This document shows positions 28,135 through 37,600 of a stretch of DNA of 64,000 nt, one piece after another. The position numbers and the translations under genes were made by a program. Numbering within the stretch: the first letter of the stretch is position 1; the number at the start of each line of letters is the position of its first letter. The stretch lies in contig NZ_FXUG01000011.1 in NCBI RefSeq assembly GCF_900182915.1, forward strand, positions 62,001 to 126,000, read 5' to 3'. Origin of the DNA: Neorhodopirellula lusitana. GTDB taxonomy: Bacteria > Planctomycetota > Planctomycetia > Pirellulales > Pirellulaceae. Under the pieces are notes generated by a model. The model saw only the letters and a program-made list of their open reading frames with translations, had not been told where the DNA came from and did not search any database.

Positions 28135-29045
28135 CCTGGATGGTTCTGTCGCTCGCATCCGCGTCACTACTGGGTGTCTATGACGTCGCCAAAAAAGTTT
28201 CCGTACGCGAGAACGCAGTCCCGATTGTCTTGTTGATGAGCGTCAGTGTTGGGGCCACGATTTGGTCCGCGATGCTGATCTATCAATCACTCGCGGGCAA
28301 CCAATCCCTCCCCGCATGGCTTGCTGTTGATCCAATCACCTGGGCTGGTCATGGCCTATTGGCAATGAAGGCGGTGCTAGTCGGAACATCGTGGACGCTG
28401 GCATTCCATGCACTCAAAGCACTGCCACTTTCCATTGCCGCACCCATCCGATCGACCAGCCCGCTGTGGACGCTTTTATTGGCGGTCAGCTATCTAGGTG
28501 AACGCCCTACTGGGCAACAATGGGCTGGCATCGCCGTCGTGCTGATTTCCTTTTGGGCGATGTCGGTCGTGGGACGAAAGGAAGGCATCCGGTTTTCAAC
28601 GAACCGCGCCGTGTTCGTGATGATCGGAGCCACCGTACTGGGCGCGGTCAGTTCCATCTACGACAAAGTCCTCTTACAAGAATACGAATTTTCACCCGCC
28701 ACCGTGCAAGCTTGGTTCAGCGTTTACCTGTTACCCGTCATGATCCCGATGGCTTGGAAGTGGTGGCGGGATCGCCAACGACCGGATACCGATCAAGCGG
28801 CCCACGCGTTCGAGTTTCGCGTTTCAATTTTGTGGATCAGCCCACTTTTATTGGCCGCCGACATGGCCTATTTCACCGCATTGGCCGATCCCGATGCACT
28901 GGTCTCGATTGTGTCGGCACTGCGCCGAACCAGCGTGCTGGTGGCGCTGGTCGCCGGAAGCCGTATGATCGGGGAACAAAACCTGAAACGGAAAGCGGTT
29001 TGCGTGTCAGGGATCTTGTTCGGAGTGTTTTTGTTACTGCTATAG
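28131..29045 (+). CDS. EamA-family (DMT) transporter
   Basis: A 304-residue membrane protein starting with GTG, overlapping the kinase stop by four bases. It has about ten hydrophobic segments in two EamA halves, with the first half ending AAPIRSTSPLWTLLLAVSYL and the second LAADMAYFTALADPDALVSIV. DMT transporters export metabolites such as amino acids, nucleosides or sugars; the substrate cannot be told. Translational coupling to the sensor kinase suggests co-expression. Confidence 0.85.
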   Translation: MTWMVLSLASASLLGVYDVAKKVSVRENAVPIVLLMSVSVGATIWSAMLIYQSLAGNQSLPAWLAVDPITWAGHGLLAMKAVLVGTSWTLAFHALKALPLSIAAPIRSTSPLWTLLLAVSYLGERPTGQQWAGIAVVLISFWAMSVVGRKEGIRFSTNRAVFVMIGATVLGAVSSIYDKVLLQEYEFSPATVQAWFSVYLLPVMIPMAWKWWRDRQRPDTDQAAHAFEFRVSILWISPLLLAADMAYFTALADPDALVSIVSALRRTSVLVALVAGSRMIGEQNLKRKAVCVSGILFGVFLLLL

Positions 29046-29054
29046 TGTTTGATT

Positions 29055-29840
29055 ATGCAACATGTTGAAGTCAAAGTTCACGAGTCCGTCGCGACTCTAC
29101 TCATCGATCGCCCGGAAAAGCACGGGGCGTTGAGCCCTGGATTGCTGACGGATCTCCGGCAGGCAATCAGCGATGTCCACCAAGAAAAGCGTGTCCGCGC
29201 GGTGGTCCTGACCGCCCATGGCAAAAGTTTCTGTAGCGGCGTGGACATGTCCGTTTTAAAAGCGATCGGTGACCTGCCCGATAGCGAGCGATTGCAGCAA
29301 TGGTTGACGTATTGGCGAGAGCTCGCTGAAACCTGCGAAGACATGCTACGGTTCCCCAAGCCGATTGTGGCGGCGGTGGATGGACATGCGATTGGTGCCG
29401 GCTTCGCAATCGCGCTGGCCTGCGACATGATCGTTGCGTCTGACCGCGCCGTGTTCTCAGCCCAAGCGGTGCGGCATGGTCTGGTCGGCGGGATCACCGC
29501 GGCGTTATTGGCTTTTCGAACGCAAGCGTCCTTGGCGGCCCGAATGAGCCTAACCGGTACGGAGATGCTAGCGGACGAAGCGGAATCGGTTGGCCTGCTC
29601 TGCCGACCACCTGTCGCCAGTGAACAGGTCTGGATCGCCGCCACCGAAGTCGCCAAGCAAGCCTCAGTGGGATCGCCACAGGCCATTCAAGCCACCAAGC
29701 GATTAATCAACGAAACAATCGGCGAAACCCTGATGACTCAAATTTCTGCGGCCGCCGCAGACAGCGCCACCGCATGCACGACCGAATCGGCCACCAAAGG
29801 CATCGACGCGTTCGCTAGTAAGAATACGCCTAGCTGGTAA
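29055..29840 (+). CDS. Enoyl-CoA hydratase/isomerase family protein
   Basis: A 261-residue crotonase from the ATG at 29055 (a TTG two codons earlier is possible). Motifs: VVLTAHGKSFCSGVDMSVLK forms the first half of the oxyanion hole, and the second, with the CoA-binding turn, is IVAAVDGHAIGAGFAIALACD. The acidic residues of true hydratases at the usual positions are not clear: after GAGFAIAL comes CDMIVASDRAVFSAQAVRHG. The reaction could be hydration, isomerisation or another crotonase chemistry. No other beta-oxidation genes are adjacent. Confidence 0.85.
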   Translation: MQHVEVKVHESVATLLIDRPEKHGALSPGLLTDLRQAISDVHQEKRVRAVVLTAHGKSFCSGVDMSVLKAIGDLPDSERLQQWLTYWRELAETCEDMLRFPKPIVAAVDGHAIGAGFAIALACDMIVASDRAVFSAQAVRHGLVGGITAALLAFRTQASLAARMSLTGTEMLADEAESVGLLCRPPVASEQVWIAATEVAKQASVGSPQAIQATKRLINETIGETLMTQISAAAADSATACTTESATKGIDAFASKNTPSW

Positions 29841-30033
29841 ATTAGATCCACCGGCGGAACGAACCGAATCGCTTGCAACACGAGACGCACCCGTTCGCAC
29901 CCCGTTCGCAACGTCTGGATCGATGCACCGCAAACGCAACAACACGACACACGCCGCATTCATTGATCCCAATCGAACTTCTAGTACACGCTAGTCCCCC
30001 CCACTCCACTCACTCGATCACGCGAGGACATTC

Positions 30034-30609
30034 ATGAAAGATTTACGATCCTTCATCCGCGACATTCCAGACTACCCCAGACCAGGCATCCTGTTTCGAG
30101 ACATCACTCCGCTGTTGGCTGACGCCGAGGCACTCAGCCGCGCGATTGACGTGATGGCGGAACCGTTCTTGGATGCCGGTGTGGAAGTGGTCGCGGCGGC
30201 GGAAGCCCGAGGCTTTATCTTTGGGACCCCCTTGGCGATGCGATTGGGCGCCGGCTTCGTACCGATTCGCAAACCCGGCAAACTGCCTTTTGACCTGCAC
30301 TCCTTCGCGTACGAACTGGAATACGGCACCGACGAATTGCAGATTCATGTGGATGGCATCAAGCCGGGCCAAAAGGTATTGATCGTCGATGACCTGTTAG
30401 CGACCGGTGGGACCATCGAGGCCTGCCTAAGGCTATTGGAAAAATGCGAAGCCAAAATCGTTGGCTGCTCTTTCTTGATCCACCTGGAATCCCTCGGCGG
30501 TGCGGCCCGAATGGAACCCTACGATGTTCATGCCGCTTTGCGATATGAAGGCGACGACGAAGAAGACGAACTCAGCATCCAGAATCGCCAACCTGGACCC
30601 AGCGTCTAA
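30034..30609 (+). CDS. apt: Adenine phosphoribosyltransferase
   Basis: A 191-residue protein. The N-terminus IRDIPDYPRPGILFRDITPLL is the Apt signature, and the PRPP-binding motif is VLIVDDLLATGGT. The central EARGFIFGTPLAMRLGAGF and IRKPGKLP are also typical. It salvages adenine to AMP using PRPP in the cytoplasm. The stop codon is followed at once by the ATG of the response regulator, so the two are in one transcript. An acidic extension (GDDEEDELS) at the C-terminus is unusual but harmless to the fold. Confidence 0.95.
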   Translation: MKDLRSFIRDIPDYPRPGILFRDITPLLADAEALSRAIDVMAEPFLDAGVEVVAAAEARGFIFGTPLAMRLGAGFVPIRKPGKLPFDLHSFAYELEYGTDELQIHVDGIKPGQKVLIVDDLLATGGTIEACLRLLEKCEAKIVGCSFLIHLESLGGAARMEPYDVHAALRYEGDDEEDELSIQNRQPGPSV

Positions 30610-31986
30610 ATGAACGATAGTGAATTCAGGGTACTGATCGTCGATGACGAACCCAACATCCGATCAGGCCTCGCCAAGGGATTGGTAAAAGAAGTCGACA
30701 GTATCGAAGTCGCGGCGGATCCCCATGAAGCGTTAGCGAAATTCGAAGAGACCTCACCACACCTCGTCATCGCGGACGTGCGTCTGAACAGCGATATCGA
30801 TGGGATCGAGCTCGTACGCCGAATGCGCAAGTTGCGTCCTTCGGTCGCCGTGATCGTGATCACCGCCCACGGGACCGTCGAAACCGCAGTCGACGCTATG
30901 CGAGCCGGCGCGTTCGACTTCATCGCCAAACCACTCGACCTGAACCTCGTCCGCCAACAAGTCAAGAAAGCACGCCAACACCTCGAGCTGCGTGCCGAGA
31001 ATGTTCAGCTGCGCAGCCGGTTGGCCGATGCTGGCGAACTGTCAGGAATCATCGGTAACTGCGCCGCCATGCAGGACGTGCTGCACCAAATCCGACAAGT
31101 CGCCGCGACCGAAGCCACCGTGATGATTCACGGTGAAAGCGGAACCGGCAAAGAACTCGTCGCCCGCGCATTGCATGATCTCAGTGATCGATCCGACGGC
31201 CCATTCGTCGCCGTGAACCTGGGTGCGATGCCTGAAACGCTACTCGAAAGCGAACTGTTCGGACACGAGAAAGGCTCCTTCAGTGGCGCGTCTCGCCAAA
31301 AACCAGGCTGCTTCGAACAAGCCGCTGGCGGCACCCTGTTCCTGGATGAGGTGACTGAAATGTCGCCCAAAAGCCAGGTCGATCTGCTGCGGGTTCTGGA
31401 GTCAAGACGCTTCAACCGGGTCGGTGGCGAACAAGTTCTCGAAGCGGACGCACGAGTGGTTTCCGCAACCAACAAATCGGTTACCGATTTGATCGAAGAG
31501 AACACGTTCCGCGAAGACCTCTACTATCGACTCAATGTCATTCCGATCGAAGTCCCTTCGCTACGTCAAAGACGTGACGACATTCCGCTATTGATCGAAC
31601 ACTTCCTGCAACATTTTTGCACCCGCCATCGACGACCGCTCAAGCACGTTGCATCGGATGCAATGCGAACACTGGTTGCGAATCAATGGCCCGGCAACGT
31701 TCGTCAACTTCGCAACTGGGTGGAACGCATGGTCGTCACACATACCGGTGATGTCATCGAAGCAAATCAACTTCCGGCCGAGGTTCAATTGGCAAGCAAA
31801 CCCAGTTCGGCAAACGCTCGCAGCCTCGCATACAACTCGCTTGCCGAGGCCGTCGAAGCCACCGAACGGGATGTCATTGCGGCAGCCTTAGAAGCGTGTG
31901 ATTTCCACCGCGAAAACACCGCCAAACGCCTAGGCGTCAGCGTTCGCACGTTGCACTACAAGATGGGCCGTCACGGTCTCCACTAG
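30610..31986 (+). CDS. NtrC-family sigma-54-dependent response regulator
   Basis: A 458-residue protein with three domains. The receiver (about 6-120) has acidic pocket VDDE, phospho-acceptor D56 (VIADVRL), VITAHG and FIAKPLD. The AAA+ domain (about 145-375) has Walker A GESGTGKEL and Walker B GGTLFLDEV. The sigma-54 contact loop reads GSFSGA (222-227) instead of the usual GAFTGA. The C-terminal Fis-type HTH (about 415-455) has NTAKRLGVSVRTLHYKM. It should activate RpoN-dependent promoters when phosphorylated. No cognate histidine kinase is in the neighbourhood. It follows apt without a gap. Confidence 0.92.
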   Translation: MNDSEFRVLIVDDEPNIRSGLAKGLVKEVDSIEVAADPHEALAKFEETSPHLVIADVRLNSDIDGIELVRRMRKLRPSVAVIVITAHGTVETAVDAMRAGAFDFIAKPLDLNLVRQQVKKARQHLELRAENVQLRSRLADAGELSGIIGNCAAMQDVLHQIRQVAATEATVMIHGESGTGKELVARALHDLSDRSDGPFVAVNLGAMPETLLESELFGHEKGSFSGASRQKPGCFEQAAGGTLFLDEVTEMSPKSQVDLLRVLESRRFNRVGGEQVLEADARVVSATNKSVTDLIEENTFREDLYYRLNVIPIEVPSLRQRRDDIPLLIEHFLQHFCTRHRRPLKHVASDAMRTLVANQWPGNVRQLRNWVERMVVTHTGDVIEANQLPAEVQLASKPSSANARSLAYNSLAEAVEATERDVIAAALEACDFHRENTAKRLGVSVRTLHYKMGRHGLH

Positions 31987-32050
31987 CGTTTGAGAATTTG
32001 GTTTGCCGAAACCGCTGTGAGTTTCATCGGCACTGGGTAGACATTTTTCA

Positions 32051-32620
32051 ATGGGTGAATCAATGGCATCGGTCGAGTCCTTGTTATGCAATTCCTGCGG
32101 AGCGCCGTTGGATGTTCCTGCATCGGCTAACTTCGTGAAGTGCAACCATTGCAATACTCAACTGCAGATTCACCGGGAAACCGGAGTCACGTTCACCGAG
32201 AATATCGAAAAGCTCGCGAAGACCACTCAAAACTTGACGGATCAAATCGCCAAGCTCACCGCGCAACAGAAGGTCGCGGACCTGGATCGCAACTGGGAAC
32301 TCGAGCAACAAAATTTCATGATCACCGGAAAGCACGGCAACAAGCGTCTTCCTGACAGTACTGGGGCGGCGATTGGCGGCGTGGTCGTGACCGTCTTTGG
32401 CCTCTTCTGGACGATCATGGCCTTTGGGATCACCTCGAACAGTCCTTTTGGCGGCGCCGGTATTTTCCCGTTTTTCGGAATCCTATTCATCGGCTTCGGA
32501 ATCTTCAGTGCTTTTAGCACCCATCAAAAGGCGGGCGAATACCAACGTGCAAAATCGAAGTACAACCGAGAACGGACCGAAATGCGTCGCCAAGTCGAAC
32601 AGCACGGCGAAACCCGCTGA
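32051..32620 (+). CDS. Zinc-ribbon, coiled-coil membrane protein
   Basis: A 189-residue protein. The N-terminus holds a zinc ribbon, CNSCGAPLD then KCNHCNTQLQI (two CxxC pairs about 20 residues apart), so the N-terminus is in the cytoplasm. A coiled-coil helix follows (about 55-95, KLAKTTQNLTDQIAKLTAQQ). Two membrane helices lie at about 112-135 and 143-160 (IGGVVVTVFGLFWTIMAFGI, FPFFGILFIGFGIFSAF). The C-terminus is charged. The type is widespread as uncharacterised membrane protein. It lies 64 bases behind the NtrC-type gene. Function unknown. Confidence 0.75.
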   Translation: MGESMASVESLLCNSCGAPLDVPASANFVKCNHCNTQLQIHRETGVTFTENIEKLAKTTQNLTDQIAKLTAQQKVADLDRNWELEQQNFMITGKHGNKRLPDSTGAAIGGVVVTVFGLFWTIMAFGITSNSPFGGAGIFPFFGILFIGFGIFSAFSTHQKAGEYQRAKSKYNRERTEMRRQVEQHGETR

Positions 32621-32664
32621 GACTGAAAACCGGGGCTGCGCGACACCACACTCTTAAGTGAGGA

Positions 32665-33789
32665 TCAAACCGTTTCGCAATCGAGCAAACTGCCGATCAA
32701 AAAAGTCCGGGCACGGCCAGAAGCATCGCCGGTAAGTTGATGTTCCGTTCCGGTATGATCAATGGTCATCGCATCACGCAAACGCCACCAAGCCGCGATC
32801 TCGTTCGGCAATGCGCACCAACAGTTGGACAGACCTGTTAGATACTCAAGAAATTCTCGATAGATATCTAATCGCTGAGGCGAGTTCAAGTAGTCCGGGT
32901 GAGTAATCACCATTGCCATTCCGGCAAGCTGACGAAGATAGGCCAGTTTATCGATCCAAACTCTTGGCGTCGATTCGCCTAGCGAAACGATCAATGTGTG
33001 ATCCTGAGGCAAAGTGTAGGGAAGCTCGACAAACTTCCCAGCAATGAACGGCCATACTCCACCTACTCCACCCGCCATCGCCTGAAACGGATCGAAGTCA
33101 AAGCAAGAGGCTTCGTAATCGATATCCAAGTCCTGCAACCACTCCAAGTTGCGGTGCGCCATCGGCGACCGGAACCCAGAACTTCCAAAACTCTTGATTG
33201 CTTGATTGATCCCATCGGTGCGACGGGTAAAAGTCTGCCTCGACTCGAACAAGCGTCCATCGTGGTTGTAGCCGTGAACCCCAATTTCGTGGCCGCGTTG
33301 TTTCAGATCGGCCAGCAATCCGGAATCGACTTTGTACTTATAGGGGACAACGTTCCATGCTGACCGAAAACCATACTCTTCTTCCAGCGCCGCCAACTTG
33401 TCGATGGAATCCATGCCCTCTTGTGTCTCGACATCATGCGTCAGAACCGCGGACATCTCATATCCATCGGGCCAAGGATGGATCACCACGCTCTTTCGCT
33501 CGGTCTCAACAGCGTTCCTGAAATCGTTAAAAAAGGCTGTTGGTAGATACCAGTTATCTGACAACTTGAAACCTTGGTTTCGTCGACGCTGCAGAAAATG
33601 CCGGGCCGGAACCGGGATCAGCGGACGAAGGCGGTAATAAAGCTTGAAGGTACTCGATAACCGAGCCTGCTGACAATCACGATCCAAGTAGTCACGCAGC
33701 ACCTCACTGACGGCACCGCCAAAGGCAAATCGCGTCTGCGGCGATGGATCGTCCTTGATCCGATCAAGATGGACAGTCGGATCGCTCAT
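32665..33789 (-). CDS. Polysaccharide deacetylase-like protein
   Basis: A 374-residue protein with a NodB-like core: the opening strand AVLTHDVETQEGM (metal-binding Asp), HEIGVHGYNHDGRLF (HxxxH-type motif), then GFRSP, and a late VITHPDYLNSPQ. Such enzymes remove N- or O-acetyl groups from polysaccharide, using a divalent metal. The N-terminus lacks a signal peptide, so it may act in the cytoplasm or at a carrier-linked glycan. It is convergent with the zinc-ribbon gene and lies behind the 822-base region ahead of the PKS genes. It may belong to cell-surface glycan synthesis, but distance to the EPS operon is 12 kb. Confidence 0.8.
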   Translation of the reverse strand: MSDPTVHLDRIKDDPSPQTRFAFGGAVSEVLRDYLDRDCQQARLSSTFKLYYRLRPLIPVPARHFLQRRRNQGFKLSDNWYLPTAFFNDFRNAVETERKSVVIHPWPDGYEMSAVLTHDVETQEGMDSIDKLAALEEEYGFRSAWNVVPYKYKVDSGLLADLKQRGHEIGVHGYNHDGRLFESRQTFTRRTDGINQAIKSFGSSGFRSPMAHRNLEWLQDLDIDYEASCFDFDPFQAMAGGVGGVWPFIAGKFVELPYTLPQDHTLIVSLGESTPRVWIDKLAYLRQLAGMAMVITHPDYLNSPQRLDIYREFLEYLTGLSNCWCALPNEIAAWWRLRDAMTIDHTGTEHQLTGDASGRARTFLIGSLLDCETV

Positions 33790-34306
33790 GCGACAGCTAC
33801 TTTCGCCTCACGGATTGGACCACGAACTCGCGGCTGAACGACTTGAAACACAATGGAATCACTATTTTGAAAAAACCGAAAGGGCTTAGGAGGTCTACCT
33901 GCGTCTGCGAATTGTAAGAGCTGACACGTTTCAAAGCATCGCCCCATATCCAACTGGCCCCTATCCAACCGGTAGGCATACGTCGGGTGAGCCACATACA
34001 GTCCGAGGTATCACGACGTCGCTACTTATCAAGACTAGCTCGAATTTCTTAATCAATGGCGTACCAATTCCGGAGCAAACATTCTTCGTCCGCAGACCAG
34101 AACTTTCCGTAGAATGACCTGCGGAAAACCCAACAAACCCCGAGGTCACCCACTCTAGTTCACCAGAACAAGATTCTAGGCTAGCCCGAGCTGAATGCAG
34201 TAAGCAGTCGGAAAGGCTGGCGATACAATCCCTACAATCCACCAATTCGTCAAAACGACAACAGTCTCCGCTACGGTCAACAATCTTCACATATTAGTAC
34301 TGAACT

Positions 34307-34336
34307 TTGAAGTGTACGGAGAGCCGTGATTATAAT
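34307..34336 (+). promoter_or_regulatory. Sigma70-like promoter for the PKS/NRPS operon
   Basis: TTGAAG, 18 bases, then TATAAT: a perfect -10 box and a -35 box with four of six matches. It is the best promoter-like signal in the gene-free region and is in the right direction for the PKS gene, 276 bases upstream of the GTG start. Spacing and match are by eye; no start site is known. Confidence 0.5.
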
Positions 34337-34597
34337 TCGACAGTCGGACGAATTGCTTTCCCTCAAAGCGGCTTTCCCCTCCCATTCACGGGGCATTCCG
34401 AAATGAGTCGACAACGGACCGCCGCTGTAAGACTGGTGTTTGAAACGAATAGACCAGTACTTCAACCGGCGACCTAGCAAACTCAAAGGGCCTGCCTTGC
34501 GACCTCTGCAAACCGAGCAATCCGTTGCGGAAATCGTGTCCGGCGAATAGCAGTTATGAAAGAGTGAATCCTTGCACAACGAACACGTAACAAGATC

Positions 34598-34603
34598 AAA
34601 GGA
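34598..34603 (+). promoter_or_regulatory. Ribosome binding site of the PKS gene
   Basis: AAAGGA eight bases before GTG at 34612. It supports this start for the 1647-residue protein. Confidence 0.6.
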
Positions 34604-34611
34604 ATACTTGG

Positions 34612-37600
34612 GTGAGTGAAGCGACCATCGCAATAACGGCGACCTTCACCGCAGAGCCGGTACGTTTGTCGTTATCGAGCTGGCTGCGGTCGTTGAACTA
34701 TCCGCACGCACTCCAGTTCACTCCCTACGGACAGGTTCTACAGTCGCTCGTTGACCCCACGACCGGCTTGGCGAGTGGGCAAGGCGGAGTCAATATCATC
34801 TTGCTACGACTGGAAGACTGGGCGCAGTCAGAACCCAGCCGACTGTCAGAGCGCGGCCTCGAATTCTGCAACGCGGTCATTTCGTTTGCCAATCGGAACG
34901 CCTGCCCGATCCTCTTGTGCTTTTGCCCAGAAACACCGCAACTCGACAGCAATATCGCAACTGCAGTCAACCAAGTTCAAAAAGAGATTACCGCAAAGCT
35001 CTCGGGACAATCGGGAATCGATATCCTGACACCGAACGACCTGTTCACGACTTATCCGGTTGAAAACTACTTCGATAGCATTGCCAACCGAACGGCCCAC
35101 GTGCCCTACTCGCCGGAGTTCTACGTGAGCCTGGGCACGATGCTCGCAAGACGGATTGATGCCCTTTTCCGAAAGCCAACCAAGGTGGTCGTCGTCGACT
35201 GTGACAACACCTTATGGAGCGGCGTTTGTGGGGAAGTAGGACCGCGAGGAGTTCGTGTTGAAGCAGGCCATGAACAGCTGCAACGGAGACTCATCCAGCT
35301 GCGAGAACAAGGTTTACTGATAGCCCTTTGCAGCAAAAACAACGAGGCTGACGTATGGGATGTTTTTCAGCAAAACGAAAAGATGCTGCTGAAACGAGAA
35401 CACATCACAGCATCAGAAATCAACTGGGATTCCAAGTCGAGCAACCTACGCCGGCTAGCCAATACCCTGCGGCTTTCTACCGACAGCTTTGTATTCCTGG
35501 ATGACAATCCACTCGAGATTGCAGAGGTCCAAGCCAATTGTCCCGCTGCAGTAGCGATTCGGATCCCGGACTCGAACGAGATCCCATTGTTCCTGGATCA
35601 TGTCTGGCCGTTCGATCGTTTGGCCGTCACCGAAGACGACCTCAAGCGAAGTGAGCAGTACGAAGTCGAAACCATTCGACAAGCAAGTCGCCAAGAAAGC
35701 CCAACCATGCGGCAGTTCCTGGAAACTCTTGAACTGCAGGTTCGATTTAAAGAGGTCAACGAACAGAACTTAGATCGGATCGCCCAACTGACTCAGCGAA
35801 CCAACCAGTTCAACTCCAGCCTGGTCCGGCGTACCGCTTCGGAGGTTCGCCAACTCCTTGGAGCTTTGAATCAACAGTCCATCGCGGTGGAGGTTTCCGA
35901 CAAGTTTGGCGATTACGGACTGGTGGGTTTCATCCATTGCGAGTCTCAATCGCAATGCTTGCATGTCAACTCCATCATCTTGAGTTGCCGTGCTCTCGGT
36001 CGCGGCGTCGAATATCACATGCTCCGTCACCTGGGACAAATCGCGTTCGCGGCTGGCCTTCAAGAGATACACGTCGCCTTCGTGCCAGGCGATCGCAACC
36101 AGCCTGCGGCAAATTTCCTGAAGTCCATCGGCGAAGAATACAGTGTCGCCGGAGAGCAAGGCGTGGAGTATCGATATCCGGCCAAGCTGATTTGCGATCT
36201 TGATCCCCTTGCGGCAAGTGAAGAGGGTAGCACCACGTCACCAACGGATTCGGGTTCCATCGTTGACAAGCGGGAAGACGATCGTGCAAACGCCCAACTG
36301 TTGAGCCAAATCGCAAGTAGCTATCGAAGCGTCGAACAGATTCAATCACGATTGTCGCTTGAGGCATTAACTCGACCAGACCTACAAACTCCCTATGAAA
36401 CGCCTAACAACGATCTCGAAAGGGAACTCGTTGAGATTTGTTGCCGGACAATGAACCTCCAACAAGTCGGTGCAGCCGACTCCCTTAGCGACTTGGGTGC
36501 AACGTCACTTCAGTTGGTGCAGATTCACAGCCAAATTGTGCAACGACTCGAACCTGGACTGGCGATTACCGACCTGTACACGCTGCCGACGGTGCGTGAT
36601 ATCGCTGACCGTATCGGCAAGCCTTCGCAAACATCACCGCGTGCCGATGTGCGGACAAGCACCGCTGACCGTCACCCTGGCAACGGTGGCATCGCCGTAG
36701 TTGGCATGGCTGGACGATTCCCCGGTGCCGACGACATTTCGCAGTTCTGGGATAACTTGATCAACGGCGTGAACTGCATCGTTGACATCCCCGAGGACGA
36801 ACTGAACCTAGCCGCCGACAGTCCGCTTCGAAAGAATCCGAATCTGGTTCGCAAGGCCGCTTCGGTCCGTGATGCCGATAAGTTTGATGCGAAGTTCTTT
36901 GGGATCTTCCCCAAGGAAGCTCAGGTGATGGACCCGCAGCATCGGCTGATGCTCGAGACTTGTTGGCACGCTCTCGAAGACGCTGGCTATTGCCCCGATG
37001 CCGTGGACTGCTCGGTGGGTGTGTTCGCCGGTTGCTACATGAACACCTATACGTTGGCGAGTCTAACCAGTAATCCAGAACTACTGGCAAGTCTGGCCAA
37101 CTCGTTTCACGGCGGTGATCTGCTCACCGAACTGGGCAACGACAAGGACTACCTGGCGACCCGAATTTCGTTCTTGTTGAATTTGCATGGTCCGGCGATG
37201 ACCGTCCAAACGGCCTGCTCCACATCGCTAGTCGCAATCATCCAAGCCTGCCAAGCACTGCAACTGGACCAGTGCAAGATGGCCTTGGCTGGCGGATCAA
37301 CGCTCAAGCTTCCACAACAGCGAGGCTATCTCTATTCCGACGGTGGAATGGTTTCTCCCGACGGCGTCTGCCGCACCTTTGACGCCGACGCCCGCGGCAC
37401 CGTCTTCGGCGAAGGCGTCGCCGCAGTACTGTTAAAACGAGTCGAAGATGCAGTCGCGGACGGGGACGATATCTATGGTGTGATCCAAGGCTGGGGAATC
37501 AATAACGATGGCCGATCGAAGATGGGATACACCGCCCCAAGCGTGGACGGACAATCCGAAGCCGTTCGAATCGCTCATCAACAAGCTGGATTTTCCGCCG

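Larger units (their letters stand above)
33790..34611. other. Gene-free region upstream of the PKS/NRPS genes
   Basis: 822 bases without a convincing gene. Several minus-strand frames of 60-118 codons exist but have no ribosome site, no domain content, and one runs into the PKS start. Base composition is lower in GC than in the flanking genes. It holds the sigma70-like promoter at 34307-34336 and a leader of about 270 bases. Confidence 0.6.

Noticed and set aside
33961-34290. Minus-strand frame of 109 codons in the gene-free region
   Set aside because: Composition and Cys/Ser-rich content look random and no family is seen.
34277-34633. Minus-strand frame of 118 codons overlapping the PKS start
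   Set aside because: No ribosome site, no recognised domain, and it overlaps the start and ribosome site of a strong gene.
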